Assembly: GCF_011075055.1 (NCBI RefSeq)
Contig: NC_058145.1
Location: 2,554,887-2,618,886 of the forward strand
Source: Mangifera indica
Lineage: Eukaryota > Streptophyta > Magnoliopsida > Sapindales > Anacardiaceae
Reading direction: 5' to 3'
Length of the DNA stretch: 64,000 nucleotides
Every line of letters starts with the position of its first letter. Position 1 is the stretch's first letter. This document shows, in pieces, positions 23,321 to 35,070 of this stretch. Under the pieces are notes generated by a model. That model saw only the letters and a list, made by a program, of their open reading frames with translations. It ran no database searches and was not told the origin of the DNA. The position numbers and the translations under genes were made by a program.

Positions 23321-26300
23321 TTACAATAATGCCATTAAACCGTTCTCATTTACATCAAAAACCTGTTTTATTTACAAAATTGTCATTGTACTACACTTGT
23401 ACATAATACATAACAATGCATTTCTATTCTTTCAGTCTTTCAAATAGCCTCCCTCCGCCCCTGCTTTGTGCTTCTACTTCTCTTTTGTCATTGTTTGTTT
23501 AACTCTCTTCCACTTTCATTTCATATCTTTATTCACATATTTCTTCAGCCTTTAGGTATCAATTATATCCCCTTTTGTTATTTTGACTTTTTGATTGGAT
23601 TGATAGGGTTTCGGTTATACTGAGTTGTTTAAATTTTACTTGAATTTGATTTTTGCACTATTTATGGAGCTTATTTGATTGTTTGATTTGTTTTGGGATT
23701 GATTATTTCAATAAAGACTTGTTTATTGTGGGTTATTTTTTGGATGGTTGTGAGGTGTTTGAGGGTGTGCCTATGATTCTTAATTTCTTATTCTCATTTT
23801 GAAATATTGAATAGGATGTTGTTTGAACTATATATAGAGCTTATTTGACTATTTGGTTTGTTTTGAGATTGATTATTGAATGAATGTACTTGTTTGAAGT
23901 TGTGGTAATTTTGTGAATTTCAATTAAATTTGAGTTTTATTTCATTACTTCATTAGGATAGATAAGTTTCTTGTTACATCTAAAAAAATTTTTTATTCTA
24001 GTTTCAAGTAATAATATATTGTTATTTTAAAATAGTACAAAGAAATATTTCAAAAAAAAGTCAACAATGATCTAATCATCTTAACAAAGAGATAATAATG
24101 ATAATTCAAGTAAAATTGTGGATGTTGATTTGCCAGATCTTCCTATGAATCCAAGCTTACAACCACAAATTTTAGATTATGATCCTAACATTCAAAATCA
24201 AATAGGAAGAATATATTGACAAGGGGTTACTGTTAACCAAAAGGTCATGAGTTTCTTTTCAGAGATTTTAGTGGATTTTCAAGATAATTGTTGTTTCTTG
24301 GTTTAATGAATTTGGTCAATGGCTATAATACATTATGGCGAAAGATGTAGTGTTTTGTTTTTGTTGTTATCTTTTTAAGCCAAATGTTGGTGATAAAGCA
24401 GGTGATGATCACTTTGTTAGTCTAGGGTTTTCAAATTGTAAAAAGAAAGAAAATTTGAATATTCATTTTGGAAGTGCTAATAGTGTTCATAATCAAGCTT
24501 GAAAAATGTGTGAATCATTATTGAATTAAGAACAACATATTCATACATTTTTTGATAGATACTCTTCTAAATCAAGAACTGAGTATCAAACTTGTTTAAA
24601 TGCCACAATTGATTGTGCTCATTTTCTTCTAAGGCAAGGATTGACATTTTGTGGTCATGATGAATTTGATAATTCAAACAACCAAGGGAATTTTCTCAAG
24701 CTTCTACAATCTCTTGTTGATCATAATGAAGATGTGTATGATGTTCTTTTTGAAAATGCTCTTGATAATCTCAAATTAACATCACATATGATTCAAAATG
24801 ATATTGTAAGTGTTGTTTCAAATGAAATTGTAAGTGTTATTATTAAAGATCTAGGAGATTCTCTATTTTCTATATTGATTAATGAATCTCGTGATATCTC
24901 TACAAAGGAACAAATGGTTATTGTTTTGTGTTATGTTAATAAAAATGGATTTGTTGTGAAGCATTTTCTTCCTGTTGAACTTGTTACTAGTACTGCAGCT
25001 CTCTCACTCAAAACAACACTGGATAATTTTTTTTCTAGACATGTATTGAGTTTATCTAGAGTGTGAGGACAAGGTCATGATGGAGTTAGTAATATGCAAG
25101 GAGAATTCAATGGTTTAAAGACATTAATTTTGAAACTAAGTAAATGTACTTATTATATTTATTGTTTTGCCCATCAACTTCAGTTGACTCTTGTGGCTTT
25201 AGCAAAGAGTCAAGATGATGTTAATGATCTCTTTAATATTGTGGTGATTATAATGAATATTGTTAGTGCTTCATCAAAATGTTGTGATATTCTTAGAGAT
25301 CAACAAGCTTATAAGTTACCAAAACTCTTTCCAATGGTGAACTTTCAAGGGGAAGAGGTCTCAATCAAGAGACAAATTTGAAACGTGTCAATGATACTCA
25401 TTGGGGCTCGCATTATGGTTCTTTAATGAATATAATGTTGTTTATTTCATCTACTATCGATGTTCTTGAAATTGTGGTAAAAGATGGGACAAATTCTGAA
25501 TAGAGATTTCAAGCAAAAAACGTATTAAAATTGATGCAATCATTTAATTTTGTGTTTAGTCTATTTCTAATTAAGAATGTACTTGGTTTATCAAATGAAC
25601 TTTCTCAAGCACTACAAAGAAAAGGTCAAGATATTGTAAATGCTATGAATTTGGTTGAAACATGTAAATAAGTTTTACAATTGATGACAGATAGTGGATG
25701 AGAGATTTTACTAAACAAATTTTGTTCTTTTTGTGTCAATCATGACATTGATGTTCCAAATATGGATGGTAAATTTTTTATTCAGGGGCGATCGCAACCT
25801 AAGACTTAAGGTATCACAAATGTCCATAATTACTGCACTGAAGTATTTTATAATGTTTTAGATATGCAACTTCAAGAGTTGAATAATCTTTTCAATGAGA
25901 TAAATACGGAATTGCTTCTTTGTTTGGCATGCTTATGTCCAAATGAAATTTTTGTTGCTTTTGATAAACAAAAATTGATGCGTCTTGCTGAACTTTATCC
26001 TGAAGATTTTCCTGACTTAGAACTTATGGCAATTGATTCTCAATTTAATATTTATGTTTTAAATATACGCTTAATTTCAAATTTATAGGATTAAACAAGA
26101 TTGAAGATTTTACAAAAGTACTGGTTGAAACTAAGAAGGATAAAGTGTTTTCATTAGTTTTTTTTTTGTTGATGAAATTAGCCTTGATTTTACCAATTGT
26201 CAGTACTAGTAAAAAGAGAGCATTTTCGACAATGAATTTTGTGAAGAATCGTTTTTGAAATAGAATGAGTAACCAATAGTTGAATGATAGTTTAATTTTG

Positions 26301-26508
26301 TATATAGAGAAAAATGTACTTGATAGTATTGATAATAAAATTATTAATACAATAATTTCAAAAGATGAAAACACGTCGTGGACAATTGTAAATGTATCAT
26401 TTAATGAATGGTTTATTAATATAAATATTTGTGTTTATTTAAATTTAAACTATACTTATGGTATTGTAATATTGACCAACCTAAGTTTTATTTCTGAATC
26501 CAACACTG
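23321..26508 (+). mobile_element. hAT-superfamily transposon, second copy, left end missing
   Basis: This is a duplicate of the element at 13273-16721, carried along by the block duplication rather than by transposition. The right-hand flank is the same (ACTCTAAC at 26509-26516, then AAAATTAGATTTATCTACAC), and the P450 pseudogene follows at the same distance. The left terminus and left target repeat are absent; homology begins within the microsatellite. Confidence 0.8.
24021..26360 (+). pseudogene. hAT transposase pseudogene, second copy
   Basis: It shows the same domain order and the same shared stops as the copy at 14163-16560, for example after QWL, after HNQA, after SLLN and after KNRF. 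It has private damage too, such as extra stops near 24220 and 25500. It has one unit of the 63-bp segment that is doubled in the first copy. Confidence 0.85.
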
Positions 26509-26848
26509 ACTCTAACAAAATTAGATTTATCTACACAGTTGATTTCAACTGCATCTTTTGAAGGAAAAGCTCAGTCTTCAATCTTTCTGCTGCCAATTCT
26601 AAAGATAAAATAGTACGGACATGAAAGTCGGAAGAGCTCTACTGTCTTTCTTCCCATTCAAACAACTTAGGGGTAATTAGATACATAACAACATAAATAT
26701 ATATATGAAAATATTCGAAAATTTAAACCACACTCCAAAATTCTGTATTATTTGTAGGCTTATACCTTTCATATAAGAACATTTGTTAATGGAGGATTTA
26801 AACATCTGTTAATAAGGGACATCAATGACAAATTACTGCCAACTTTAC

Positions 26849-28470
26849 TTATTTTCCAGGGCTCAATCTTGGAAAGACACATAGATGGAGGCCACCTTCA
26901 TTTTGCAGAGTCATGGCTGATCTATAGTCGACCCTTTTCTTTTCATCACTCAGCTTGAATTTGTAGCTCCCTAAAAGGATAATACCGAACATCTTCATCT
27001 GCCTGTAAGCAAATCCCTTTCCTAGACGGATTATTGGACCTGCCTGTTCAACAGAAATCATCTAATTTCTCAGTCTCAAATATTTTCTCAATTCACTTAA
27101 CAATTTGCATCTCTTAGTAATACAAAGCAAATAATTAACAACATTACTTCCATTCCAGTCTCGCTCACCTGGAAGGTTGTGAAAATAAAAGGGCCTGCTG
27201 CCTGAAAATGACCATTTTCATTGAGCCATCTCTCTGGCCGAAACTCCTCGGCATCATCACCCCATAAAGCTTTCTTCATTTACTTTGGCTGCAAGTTCCT
27301 CAATGCTTGAATCACTACTCACTTGGGTTGCTTCTATTATTTCCTTTGCAATCTTTTCATGTATCTCAGGATGCTTACAAAGCAAGGAAAAAAAACCAAG
27401 AAATAGTGACAGCCGTCGTGTCTTTGCCAGCAATTACAAAATTCAGAACTACGCCCCTTGTGTACTTTGGATAAGTCTCTTCCAGTTCCAAAAACTTTGA
27501 CATTTGATCTGTTAGCAAATTACACAAATATTGCTAAAACCCAGATGGTTTGAGATGTTACACTTACAGATTTTAAATCATTTTGTGGATAATTGAGTCG
27601 CTCCATTTTGCTTTTGTTTAATTTGTATACAAATTCATCAGTCACTTTGATGTTCTTCCTCAATTCAGCCTCTGATCCGATGTTCAGGAACCGCTTAATC
27701 TTCCAAAAGAAATCAGCATATCGAAGAGAAGTAATGGCATTTGCTTTATCAAAAGCCTCAGTGAATCGAGCTCCTTCATCATAAGTTCCAGATAAACCAT
27801 CTAAATCTATACCCAATATGACTTTAAACGCAGAGTCTAAAGTTGCTTTCATGAAAAAATTCCTGCAAATTAACACAAAATAACAGTAATCAATAATTAA
27901 GCAGAATCATTAATTATTCTTCTAATGCAAAAACTATCCCAAAATTTTCTGATTTGAACTAATATTAATTATGATTTCTGTTTAATAAAACCCTAAAATT
28001 GAATAATCTGATGAGAATTTTTAAATGAGTTTAAATTATCAATAAAAGATAAATACAGTACTTATAAACTTAATAGACAACTTTAAAATTGGTTTTAATG
28101 TTTATCGGACCTTCGAGAAGGGGGTCCATTCACCAACACTATCTATTAGATAGCTCCTCCCTCCTAAACCACACTCACTTCTATCAAGTAATCTTCAGAG
28201 CACTACGAATTCAGATTATATAATGACGTTCTAGATAACCTTATAACCCTAAAAAATTATAATTTAGTATTTTATAATTTATGCGCAGACCGTACGGAAT
28301 TAGGATTACATTATTAAAGTCCCATGTTATGTAAATTAAACCTGACAAAAACTATTTATTAAGAAACTCATACTTGCATGTCTAACGATGGGTTTGCTGC
28401 AGAAGTTAAAGACCGCACTGCTAAAGTCTCTCAGTATCTTGGTGGAGAATTCATAGCTAGATACTTTGAA
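26849..28470 (-). pseudogene. Chimeric CYP704 pseudogene b
   Basis: It has the same structure and shared damage as pseudogene a. Type 2 exon 6 (26849-27043), a 125-bp intron 5 and the exon 5 half (from 27169) are joined at about 27271-27277 to type 1 exon 4. There is an extra A in the run at 27388-27395, the 5' deletion of exon 4 at about 27500, and a truncated exon 2 (28376 to about 28460) fused to upstream DNA. Exon 3 (about 27570-27855) keeps its 5' end, unlike copy a, but has one extra base after its acceptor. The heme loop reads AGPIIRLG, so the Arg and the heme-ligating Cys of GPRICLG are both replaced. No P450 activity is possible. Confidence 0.9.
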
Positions 28471-29407
28471 GTAAGAGAAGATTGAAAACAAATTTATAAA
28501 AAAAAAAAATCTTCAGCACCAAATTAACCATCAATTAAAACTTAGAAAAATCCTTCAGTACAACATCCTCTCCACTACAACAAAATTAACCAAATTCGTC
28601 AATTTTCCATTCACAAAATTTATCACCCATTGGAATCAAGTTGAGTCTGTATACTCTCTTGCTCGAATTTGGTTCAAATAAAAATTGTTTTGTTTAAGTT
28701 CGTTGAGTCAGAATTAAAGACAACTCAAGTTTAGCTAGAATAAAAAATGATTTTACCTGTTTCAATTCGAGTTTAACTTAAATTTATAGTTCGAATCTGC
28801 AGTTTGGATTTGTTGTTCTAATTCATATCTAATTGGCAAAATAAGGTTGTTTTGTCAATAAGCTACAAACTGGAGCAATAAATTTAAACTACAAATTCGA
28901 AACACAATTTTGAACTATGAATTCAAACCAAACTTGAACTATAAACAATTCACGAATTTAAGTTATATATTCGTGTTGAACTTGAGCAAGACCGAATTAA
29001 ACTCTCTCTATCTAAAGTTTGACTTAGCTTCAAAAATGAATTCTAACTAAGTTAAACTGAATTGAGTCAACTTTCAAAATGAACAAACTTTGTCATGCTC
29101 AAACCTTACATCTATTTTATCAAATGAAACTGGGGCCTAACAATATTCGTGTCAGCTCGATTGCTATTCTACCACTCAGTATTACAAATTTACTACAAAT
29201 TTATGGTCATTGATGCGTAAAGAGTCGATTCAAAGATTTTAATAAAAGTTTTATTTAGGTTGCATAATGCCAATTTTTAATAATTTCAACCAGGCACATG
29301 AAACGTAGAGAGTACCACACAAACACAGCAAGATAATCAGCGTTATATATGTTCCTGTTGGCCCTAAATTTAGGCGGGTGCCAAGGCCAGTAGGAAGATA
29401 AAGATGT

Positions 29408-31899
29408 TTAAGCATTAAACGTTTCTTCATTTCTGGATCTGGGAAAGACGCGCAGATGGAGTCCTCCATCAATATGAAGAGTGAGTGCAGTTTTATACTT
29501 GACTGGTTTACTTTCATCACTGAGCTTAAATCTGTAGCTTCCAATCAGGATCATAGAGAAAATTTTCATCTGCTTGTAAGCAAAATCCTTTCCTATACAG
29601 ATTCTCGGACCCCCCTGTTCATCACAATTCATCTAATTGATCAGCTTGTCTCAACAAAGTCTTTCTTGAGTGTTAGCAATTTCATGATTACACCTCTTAT
29701 CTCACCTGGAAGGCCGTGAAGATGAAAGGGCTTTCCGGCCGGAAATGGCCATTTTCATTGAGCCATCTCTCTGGTCGGAATTCTTCTGCATCATTTCCCC
29801 ATAAATCTTTCATCCTGCCCATCGCATAAGGCACAAAAGCAACCACATCGCCTTTTTTCACACTGAAACCATCCGGCAGCGTGTCATCGGAAAATACACT
29901 CTTCCCATCCTGTGACACCACCAACAAGCACTTTTCTCAAACAAACAGAGCCAATCGCAAAGCTTTATCCCTCTAAGAGAAATACAACGCGTACCCACTT
30001 AAATTACACAAATGGACATACATTTATATATATATTGGATGTTACTTACCACAGGAACTGGGGGATACAGTCTGAGTGTCTCAGACAAAGCTGCGTGGAG
30101 ATAATGCATCTTGTCAAGGGTTTGTTCATTAACTTTGGCTGCAAGTTCCTCAATGCTTGAATCACTACTCACTTGGGTTGCTTCTATTATTTCCTTTGCA
30201 ATCTTTTCCTGTATCTCAGGATGCTTACAAAGCAAGTAAAAAAACCAAGAAATAGTGATAGCCGTGGTGTCTTTACCGGCAATTACAAAATTCAGAACTA
30301 TGTCCCTTAAGTATTTTGGATCAGTCTCTCCCAGCTCCAAAAACCTTGACAAAATGTCTTCTTTCTTCCCCTGAAACATTTGATCTGTTAGCAAATTACA
30401 CAATTATTACTAAAACCCAGACGGTTTGAGATGTTACACTTACAGGTTTTAAATCATTTTGTGGATTATTGAGTTGCTCCTTTTTGCTTTTAATTAATTT
30501 GTATACAAATTCATCAATCACTTTGATGTTCTTCCTCAATTCAGCCTCTGATCCAATGTTCAGGAACCGCTTAATTTTCCAAAACAAATCAGCAAATCGA
30601 AAAGAAGTAATGGCATTTGCTTTATCAAAAGCCTTAGTGAATCGAGCTCCTTCATCATAAGTTCCAGATAAACCGTCTAAATCTATACCTAATATGACTT
30701 TAAACACAGAGTCTAAAGTTGCTCTCATTAAAAAATCCTGCAAATTAACACGAAAAACAGTAATCATTAATTAAGCAGAATTATTAATTATTCTTCTAAT
30801 GTAAAAACTGTTCAAAAATTTCTTGACTTGGACTAACACTAATTATAATTTTGATTTGATAAAATTGGATAATTAAATAATCTAATAATAGTTTCCAAAT
30901 AGGTAATATAATAATAGTTTCTAAATAGGTTGAAGTAATTAATAAAGATAAACGTAATATATTTTAAATGTTATAATTTAGGTAAATAATATTAGTGTTA
31001 GTTTTAAGGTTGATTGGACCATTGATATGGGGTTCATTCACCTACTTTATATATTGGCGGGCTTCTCTTTTCGAAACCGCAATCACTTCTATGTAAGTAA
31101 TCTCAGGAGTTTTACAAGTTCAGATTGTCTGATGGCATTCCGGATATTCCTTTAACCTTGAAGAATTATAATTCAGTATTTTATAATTTATGTACAGATT
31201 TTATGGAATTAAGATTGCATGATTGAAGTTACACGTTAGGTAAATTAAATCTGACAGAAACTATTATTAAGAAACTCATACTTGCATGTCTAACGATGGG
31301 TTTGCAGCAGAAGCTTCAGAAATTATTCGAACAAGCTTTACAGCAGTGTTTTTAAAGACCACACTGCTAAAGTCTCTCACTATCTTAGTGGAGAATTCAT
31401 AGCTTGATACTTTCCTTTGATGTTTCCACTTCTCTCCATCAACAGCAAAGATCCCATCTCCCAGTAGATCTTTCACAACGTTTTGGAAAAATCCCTGCAG
31501 CTTCCACTTGCATGGTAGAATTAATTTTCTGCTAATCATTCATTCAAAATAAAGATATAGTAAGCTATTTATTACCTTGCCATAGTTTGGAAAGTTTGTT
31601 TTGAGGATGTGTTCAACAACAGCAGGATCAACGGTGAAAATTTCAGATGAGGAGAAAGAACGCAATCTGTAAGTTTTATATTTGCGACAGAGTTCGGTGA
31701 TGAAGTCAAGTAGCGTGTTATAATGGAGTATTTTGTTCAGGTGAGTGCTGCCGAACGGGTGATATTTTTTAGTCTTCTGAGACGATTTTCTGACATGGGT
31801 TCCGAGGATAAGGATGGCAGAGATTAGAGCTAAAGCTGCTGCTATAAGAGGGATGAAGGAAGAGGAAAATTCATGCGGGTCGCTCATGATCATTGACAT
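29408..31899 (-). CDS. CYP704-family cytochrome P450, type 1, intact (P450-4)
   Basis: Exons 31576-31899, 31282-31494, 30444-30737, 30050-30370, 29706-29909 and 29408-29614 encode 520 aa with GT-AG introns of 81, 544, 73, 140 and 91 bp. The landmarks sit at the same residues as in P450-3 (AGKDTT 308-313, ETLR 374-377, PERW 430-433, heme Cys 458 in GGPRICIG). Intron 4 is shortened by loss of most of the resident MITE. A TATA-like CTTTATAT lies about 50-57 bp upstream. It is very close to P450-6, its block II partner. Confidence 0.93.
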
Positions 31900-31948
31900 T
31901 TGTGCTTTTCGGACTTCCGATTCAGGTTTTTTTATTATTTAATCTTCC

Positions 31949-31955
31949 CTTTATA
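31949..31955 (-). promoter_or_regulatory. TATA box candidate of P450-4
   Basis: On the coding strand this reads ATATAAAGG, about 50 bp upstream of the ATG. The aligned site is GTATAAAGG in P450-6 and GATAAAAAG in P450-2 and P450-3. Confidence 0.5.
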
Positions 31956-32982
31956 TCGTCTTTTTTCCCCCAACTCCTAACTTTCCAACTATTTTTTGCC
32001 GAAGTACATGTAGCCACCTAAATATTGGGACTGCTAACTTTCAACCATTAGGAGTCATCACCAATGTAATGTTTTAAAGAGTCCCATTGAAAAAAAAAAA
32101 ATCTTATAACTTATTCAACAAGGAATTTCTCTGCCTTTACGACCACCATTCATCGAGGTTTCAGTCGCTAAGTCTCTTGTCATCAAGTCACCAACTTTCT
32201 TGATCTTTTAACACTAAATAAATGTCGGCCTCATAATTTATGATCAATAATTTATTTTTAAAATAATTTTTCAATTTTAATAATAAAATATTATTCAAAT
32301 CAAACATGTATTTAAAAGATACCTTATGAAGAAGGTGAGCAATAGATTCATATATACCCAACACCCCCGACTCTTATTCTTGGGATATGTGAGAATGCTT
32401 TTCGAAAAAACACAAGGTTTAAATGAAACTCAACTACAATTAGGGGTTAAATAATTTTTTAAAATTAATTTAACGTGGATTATTTTATTCGTGGCTTTTG
32501 GTAGTACAAAAGTATAATTTCTGATTAGAAAAAATATGATCCAAAATACGTGACAAGCTGAATTTACAAAATTGAAAAGACACAAAAGGCTTGCATTAAA
32601 TTTAAACAACATGTTAATTAATTAAATAAATATAATTTCTGATTAAAAAATTGTGAACCCTATAATAAATGAATACTTTAAGCAAAGAAATGTAAATGGG
32701 TTTCTTACCAAACATATTAAAAGTAATGCATAAATAGATATATATTTATATATGTCATCGTACGATTAAATATTATTTTATTTTTAATTTAAAATCATTA
32801 AATTAATTATATATTATATATAATTTCATATTTTTTATTGTTGAAGGAATTCCTAACAATGTGTTAATTTGGGTGAAAGAATAAATTAAAAAAGTGCCGT
32901 ACCATTCTTTATTTCTGAGGCTCAAATAGTCAAAACATTTAGATTCGATGTGCAAGATTTTAGGGAAACTAGATTTATCTAC
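31956..32982. other. Spacer upstream of P450-4
   Basis: No gene is supported. It is homologous to 55018-56233 and, with a 2.4-kb gap, to 9100-13264. It includes the residual right end of an AT-rich MITE (32240-32310) and a diverged short palindromic MITE (32730-32850). Confidence 0.6.
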
Positions 32983-33322
32983 TGTTAAGACTCATGTACT
33001 ACTCCTGTAGGAGGAATAAAGAAAACGTTTCCCAAGACACGTGGTAGCAAGGTAAAAGAGCAAATGATAGACTCCCAGTTGCATGGACCACCCAATATAA
33101 GGAGAACATGTGGCAAACAAGGGGAGACCTGGGCTATTAGGGGACATCAAAGCAGTGGAGGGGGAGGAGAAAATCATCAGTCATTTTACAGCAGAAATTG
33201 GGAAAATCAGGGGAGAGTGCGAGCCTCTCGAATGCCCTGCTTAATCTACCATTTCATTTGTATGTAATTAGAGAAACAGTAATCATTTTTCATTTTCCAG
33301 AACAGAGCTTAATTTGTCTTGC

Positions 33323-34180
33323 TGAATATTTGTCATTTTACAGTCAGTGTTTAATATAATATTATAAGGGCCAAAGGACTATTTCCCACCCAAGATATGC
33401 AGCATTTCCAAGTTTCTCCTTTTAACTTTGATAATCTCAAATACCCACCTATGAATAGTTAAAATTAACAAAACTCTAATCTCTTAAGATTTTATCTCTT
33501 TTTGCCCCCTTAAACTTTAAAAACTAAAAGTTTTTCTCAGCCTAAGTTTTAAAAAATGATAGTTTCATCCTAGGGCTTCATTTTGAAATCTCCAGCTCTA
33601 TTGTCGGCGACATCTCCCTCCCGAAGCATCATCTCCCTCCGGCGGTCTCTCTTCTCCCATTTGAATGCCCGATCGATGTCGGAGAAGCGGTGGAAGACGA
33701 AGAGCTTCGTCGGGGAAGACGAAGCTCTTCGTCCTCCCAAATGAAGACGACAGCTTTGTCTTCATCTCTCTTGTTGAATATTTGTCATTTTACAGTCAGT
33801 GTTTAATATAATATTATAAGGGCCAAAGGACTATTTCCCACCCAAGATATGCAGCATTTCCAAGTTTCTCCTTTTAACTTTGATAATCTCAAATACCCAC
33901 CTATGAACAGTTAAAATTAACGAAACTCTAACCTCTTAAGATTTTATCTCTTTTTGCCCCCCTAAACTTTACAAACTAAAAGTTTTCCTCAACCTAAGTT
34001 TTAAAAAATGACAGTTTCATCCTAGGGCTTCATTTTGAAATCTCCAACTTCATTGTCGACGACATCTCCCTCCCGAAGCATCATCTCCCTCCGGCGGTCT
34101 CTCTTCTCCCATTTGAACGCCCGATCGATGTCGGAGGAGACGAAGCTCTTCGTCCTCCCAAATGAAGACGACAACTTTGT
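33323..34180. repeat. 452-bp tandem duplication of the element's left arm plus flank
   Basis: TGAATATTTGTCATTTTACA at 33323 recurs at 33775, followed in both cases by LTR-1 flank, target repeat and left TIR. The copy of flanking LTR-1 DNA inside the element shows that the duplication happened after insertion. The two units differ at few positions. Confidence 0.85.
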
Positions 34181-34603
34181 CTTCATCTGGGAGGACGAAG
34201 AGCTTCGTCTTTCCCTACGAAGCTCTTCGTCTTCCACCGCTTCTCCGGTGTCGATCTAGTGTCCAAATGGGAGGAGAGAGACAGCCGAAGGGAGAGGATG
34301 CTTCAAGAGAGAGAGTCCGCCAGCAATGGAGCAGAAGATGGCGTCAGAGATTTCAAAATGAAACCCTAGGATGAAACTGTCATTTTTTAAAACTTAGACT
34401 GGGGAAAACTTTTAGTTTTTAAAGTTTAGCAGGGCAACAAGAGATTATATTTTAGTTTATTTTTAATATTATAGAGAAGATGACGATTTTATCCTTATTA
34501 CCGTTAATTTTAACAACTCATGGGTGAGTATTTGAGATTATCAAAGTTAAAGGGGGGAAACTTGAGAATGCAGCATACCTTGGTGGGACATAGTTCTTTG
34601 GCC
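33369..34603. mobile_element. Long-TIR Mutator-like element with 9-bp target duplication, nested in LTR-1
   Basis: Terminal inverted repeats of about 200 bp start GGCCAAAGGACTATTTCCCA on the left and GGCCAAAGAACTATGTCCCA on the right. The flanks are TATTATAAG (33360-33368) and TATTATAAA (34604-34612); the undisturbed site TATTATAAATCCC is present once at 56611-56623 in the other block copy. The interior has GC-richer, gene-like sequence with repeated GAAGCTCTTCGTC words and no transposase. It was therefore inserted after the block II duplication. Confidence 0.82.
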
Positions 34604-35070
34604 TATTATAAATCCCAGAAACACTCTTGTTACATAAATACACTGTTGCTTGTGTTGAGGACTGCTGAAAAAGTTGAGTGGTTGCTGCTGTATTGAGAAG
34701 GAACTGCAGGAGGTGGGTGGTTGTTTGAAGGACTGGAGAGGTTCGCAGATTGAAAGAAGACCAGGTGCCTATCATCTACACGGTTGATTTCAACATCATC
34801 TTTTGAAGGAAAAGCTCAGTCTTCAAACTTTCTGCTGCCAAATCTAAAGATAAAATCGTACGGAAATGAAAGTCGGCAGAGCTCTGCTGTCTTTCTTCTC
34901 ATTCAAACAACTTAGGGGAAATTAGATATATAACTACATGGATATATATCTGAAAATATTCGAAAATTTAAACCATACTCCAAAATTCTGTATTCTTTGA
35001 AGGCTTATAGCTTTTATATAAAAACATTTGTTAATAGGGGACATCTATGACAATTTACTGCCAACTTTAC

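Larger units (their letters stand above)
23321..32190. repeat. Segmental duplicate block I, copy 2
   Basis: This is the partner of 13449-22430, with the same order of hAT relic, chimeric pseudogene and type 1 P450. Its right part (from about 27318) is also the left part of block II copy 1, so this stretch took part in two successive duplications. Confidence 0.8.
32983..34774. mobile_element. Short solo LTR (LTR-1), copy 1, interrupted by a Mutator-like element
   Basis: It starts TGTTAAGACTC and ends CCTATCA, flanked on both sides by TCTAC (32978-32982 and 34775-34779), a perfect 5-bp target duplication. Without the nested element it is about 545 bp. The empty site is visible at 16740-16752 and 26527-26539, where TTTATCTAC runs straight into ACAGTTGATTTC. 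The duplicate at 56234-58586 has the same target repeat, so insertion preceded the block II duplication. No internal retroelement genes remain. The size and TG..CA ends suggest a Copia-type LTR, which is not proven. Confidence 0.82.

Noticed and set aside
33064..33267. 67-codon frame conserved as an 80-codon frame at 56276-56518
   Set aside because: It lies inside LTR-1, which is bounded by TG..CA and a 5-bp target repeat. Conservation follows from the segmental duplication.
34035..34374. Overlapping frames on both strands with Ser- and Arg-rich products
   Set aside because: They come from the patterned interior of the Mutator-like element and show no splice sites or domain.
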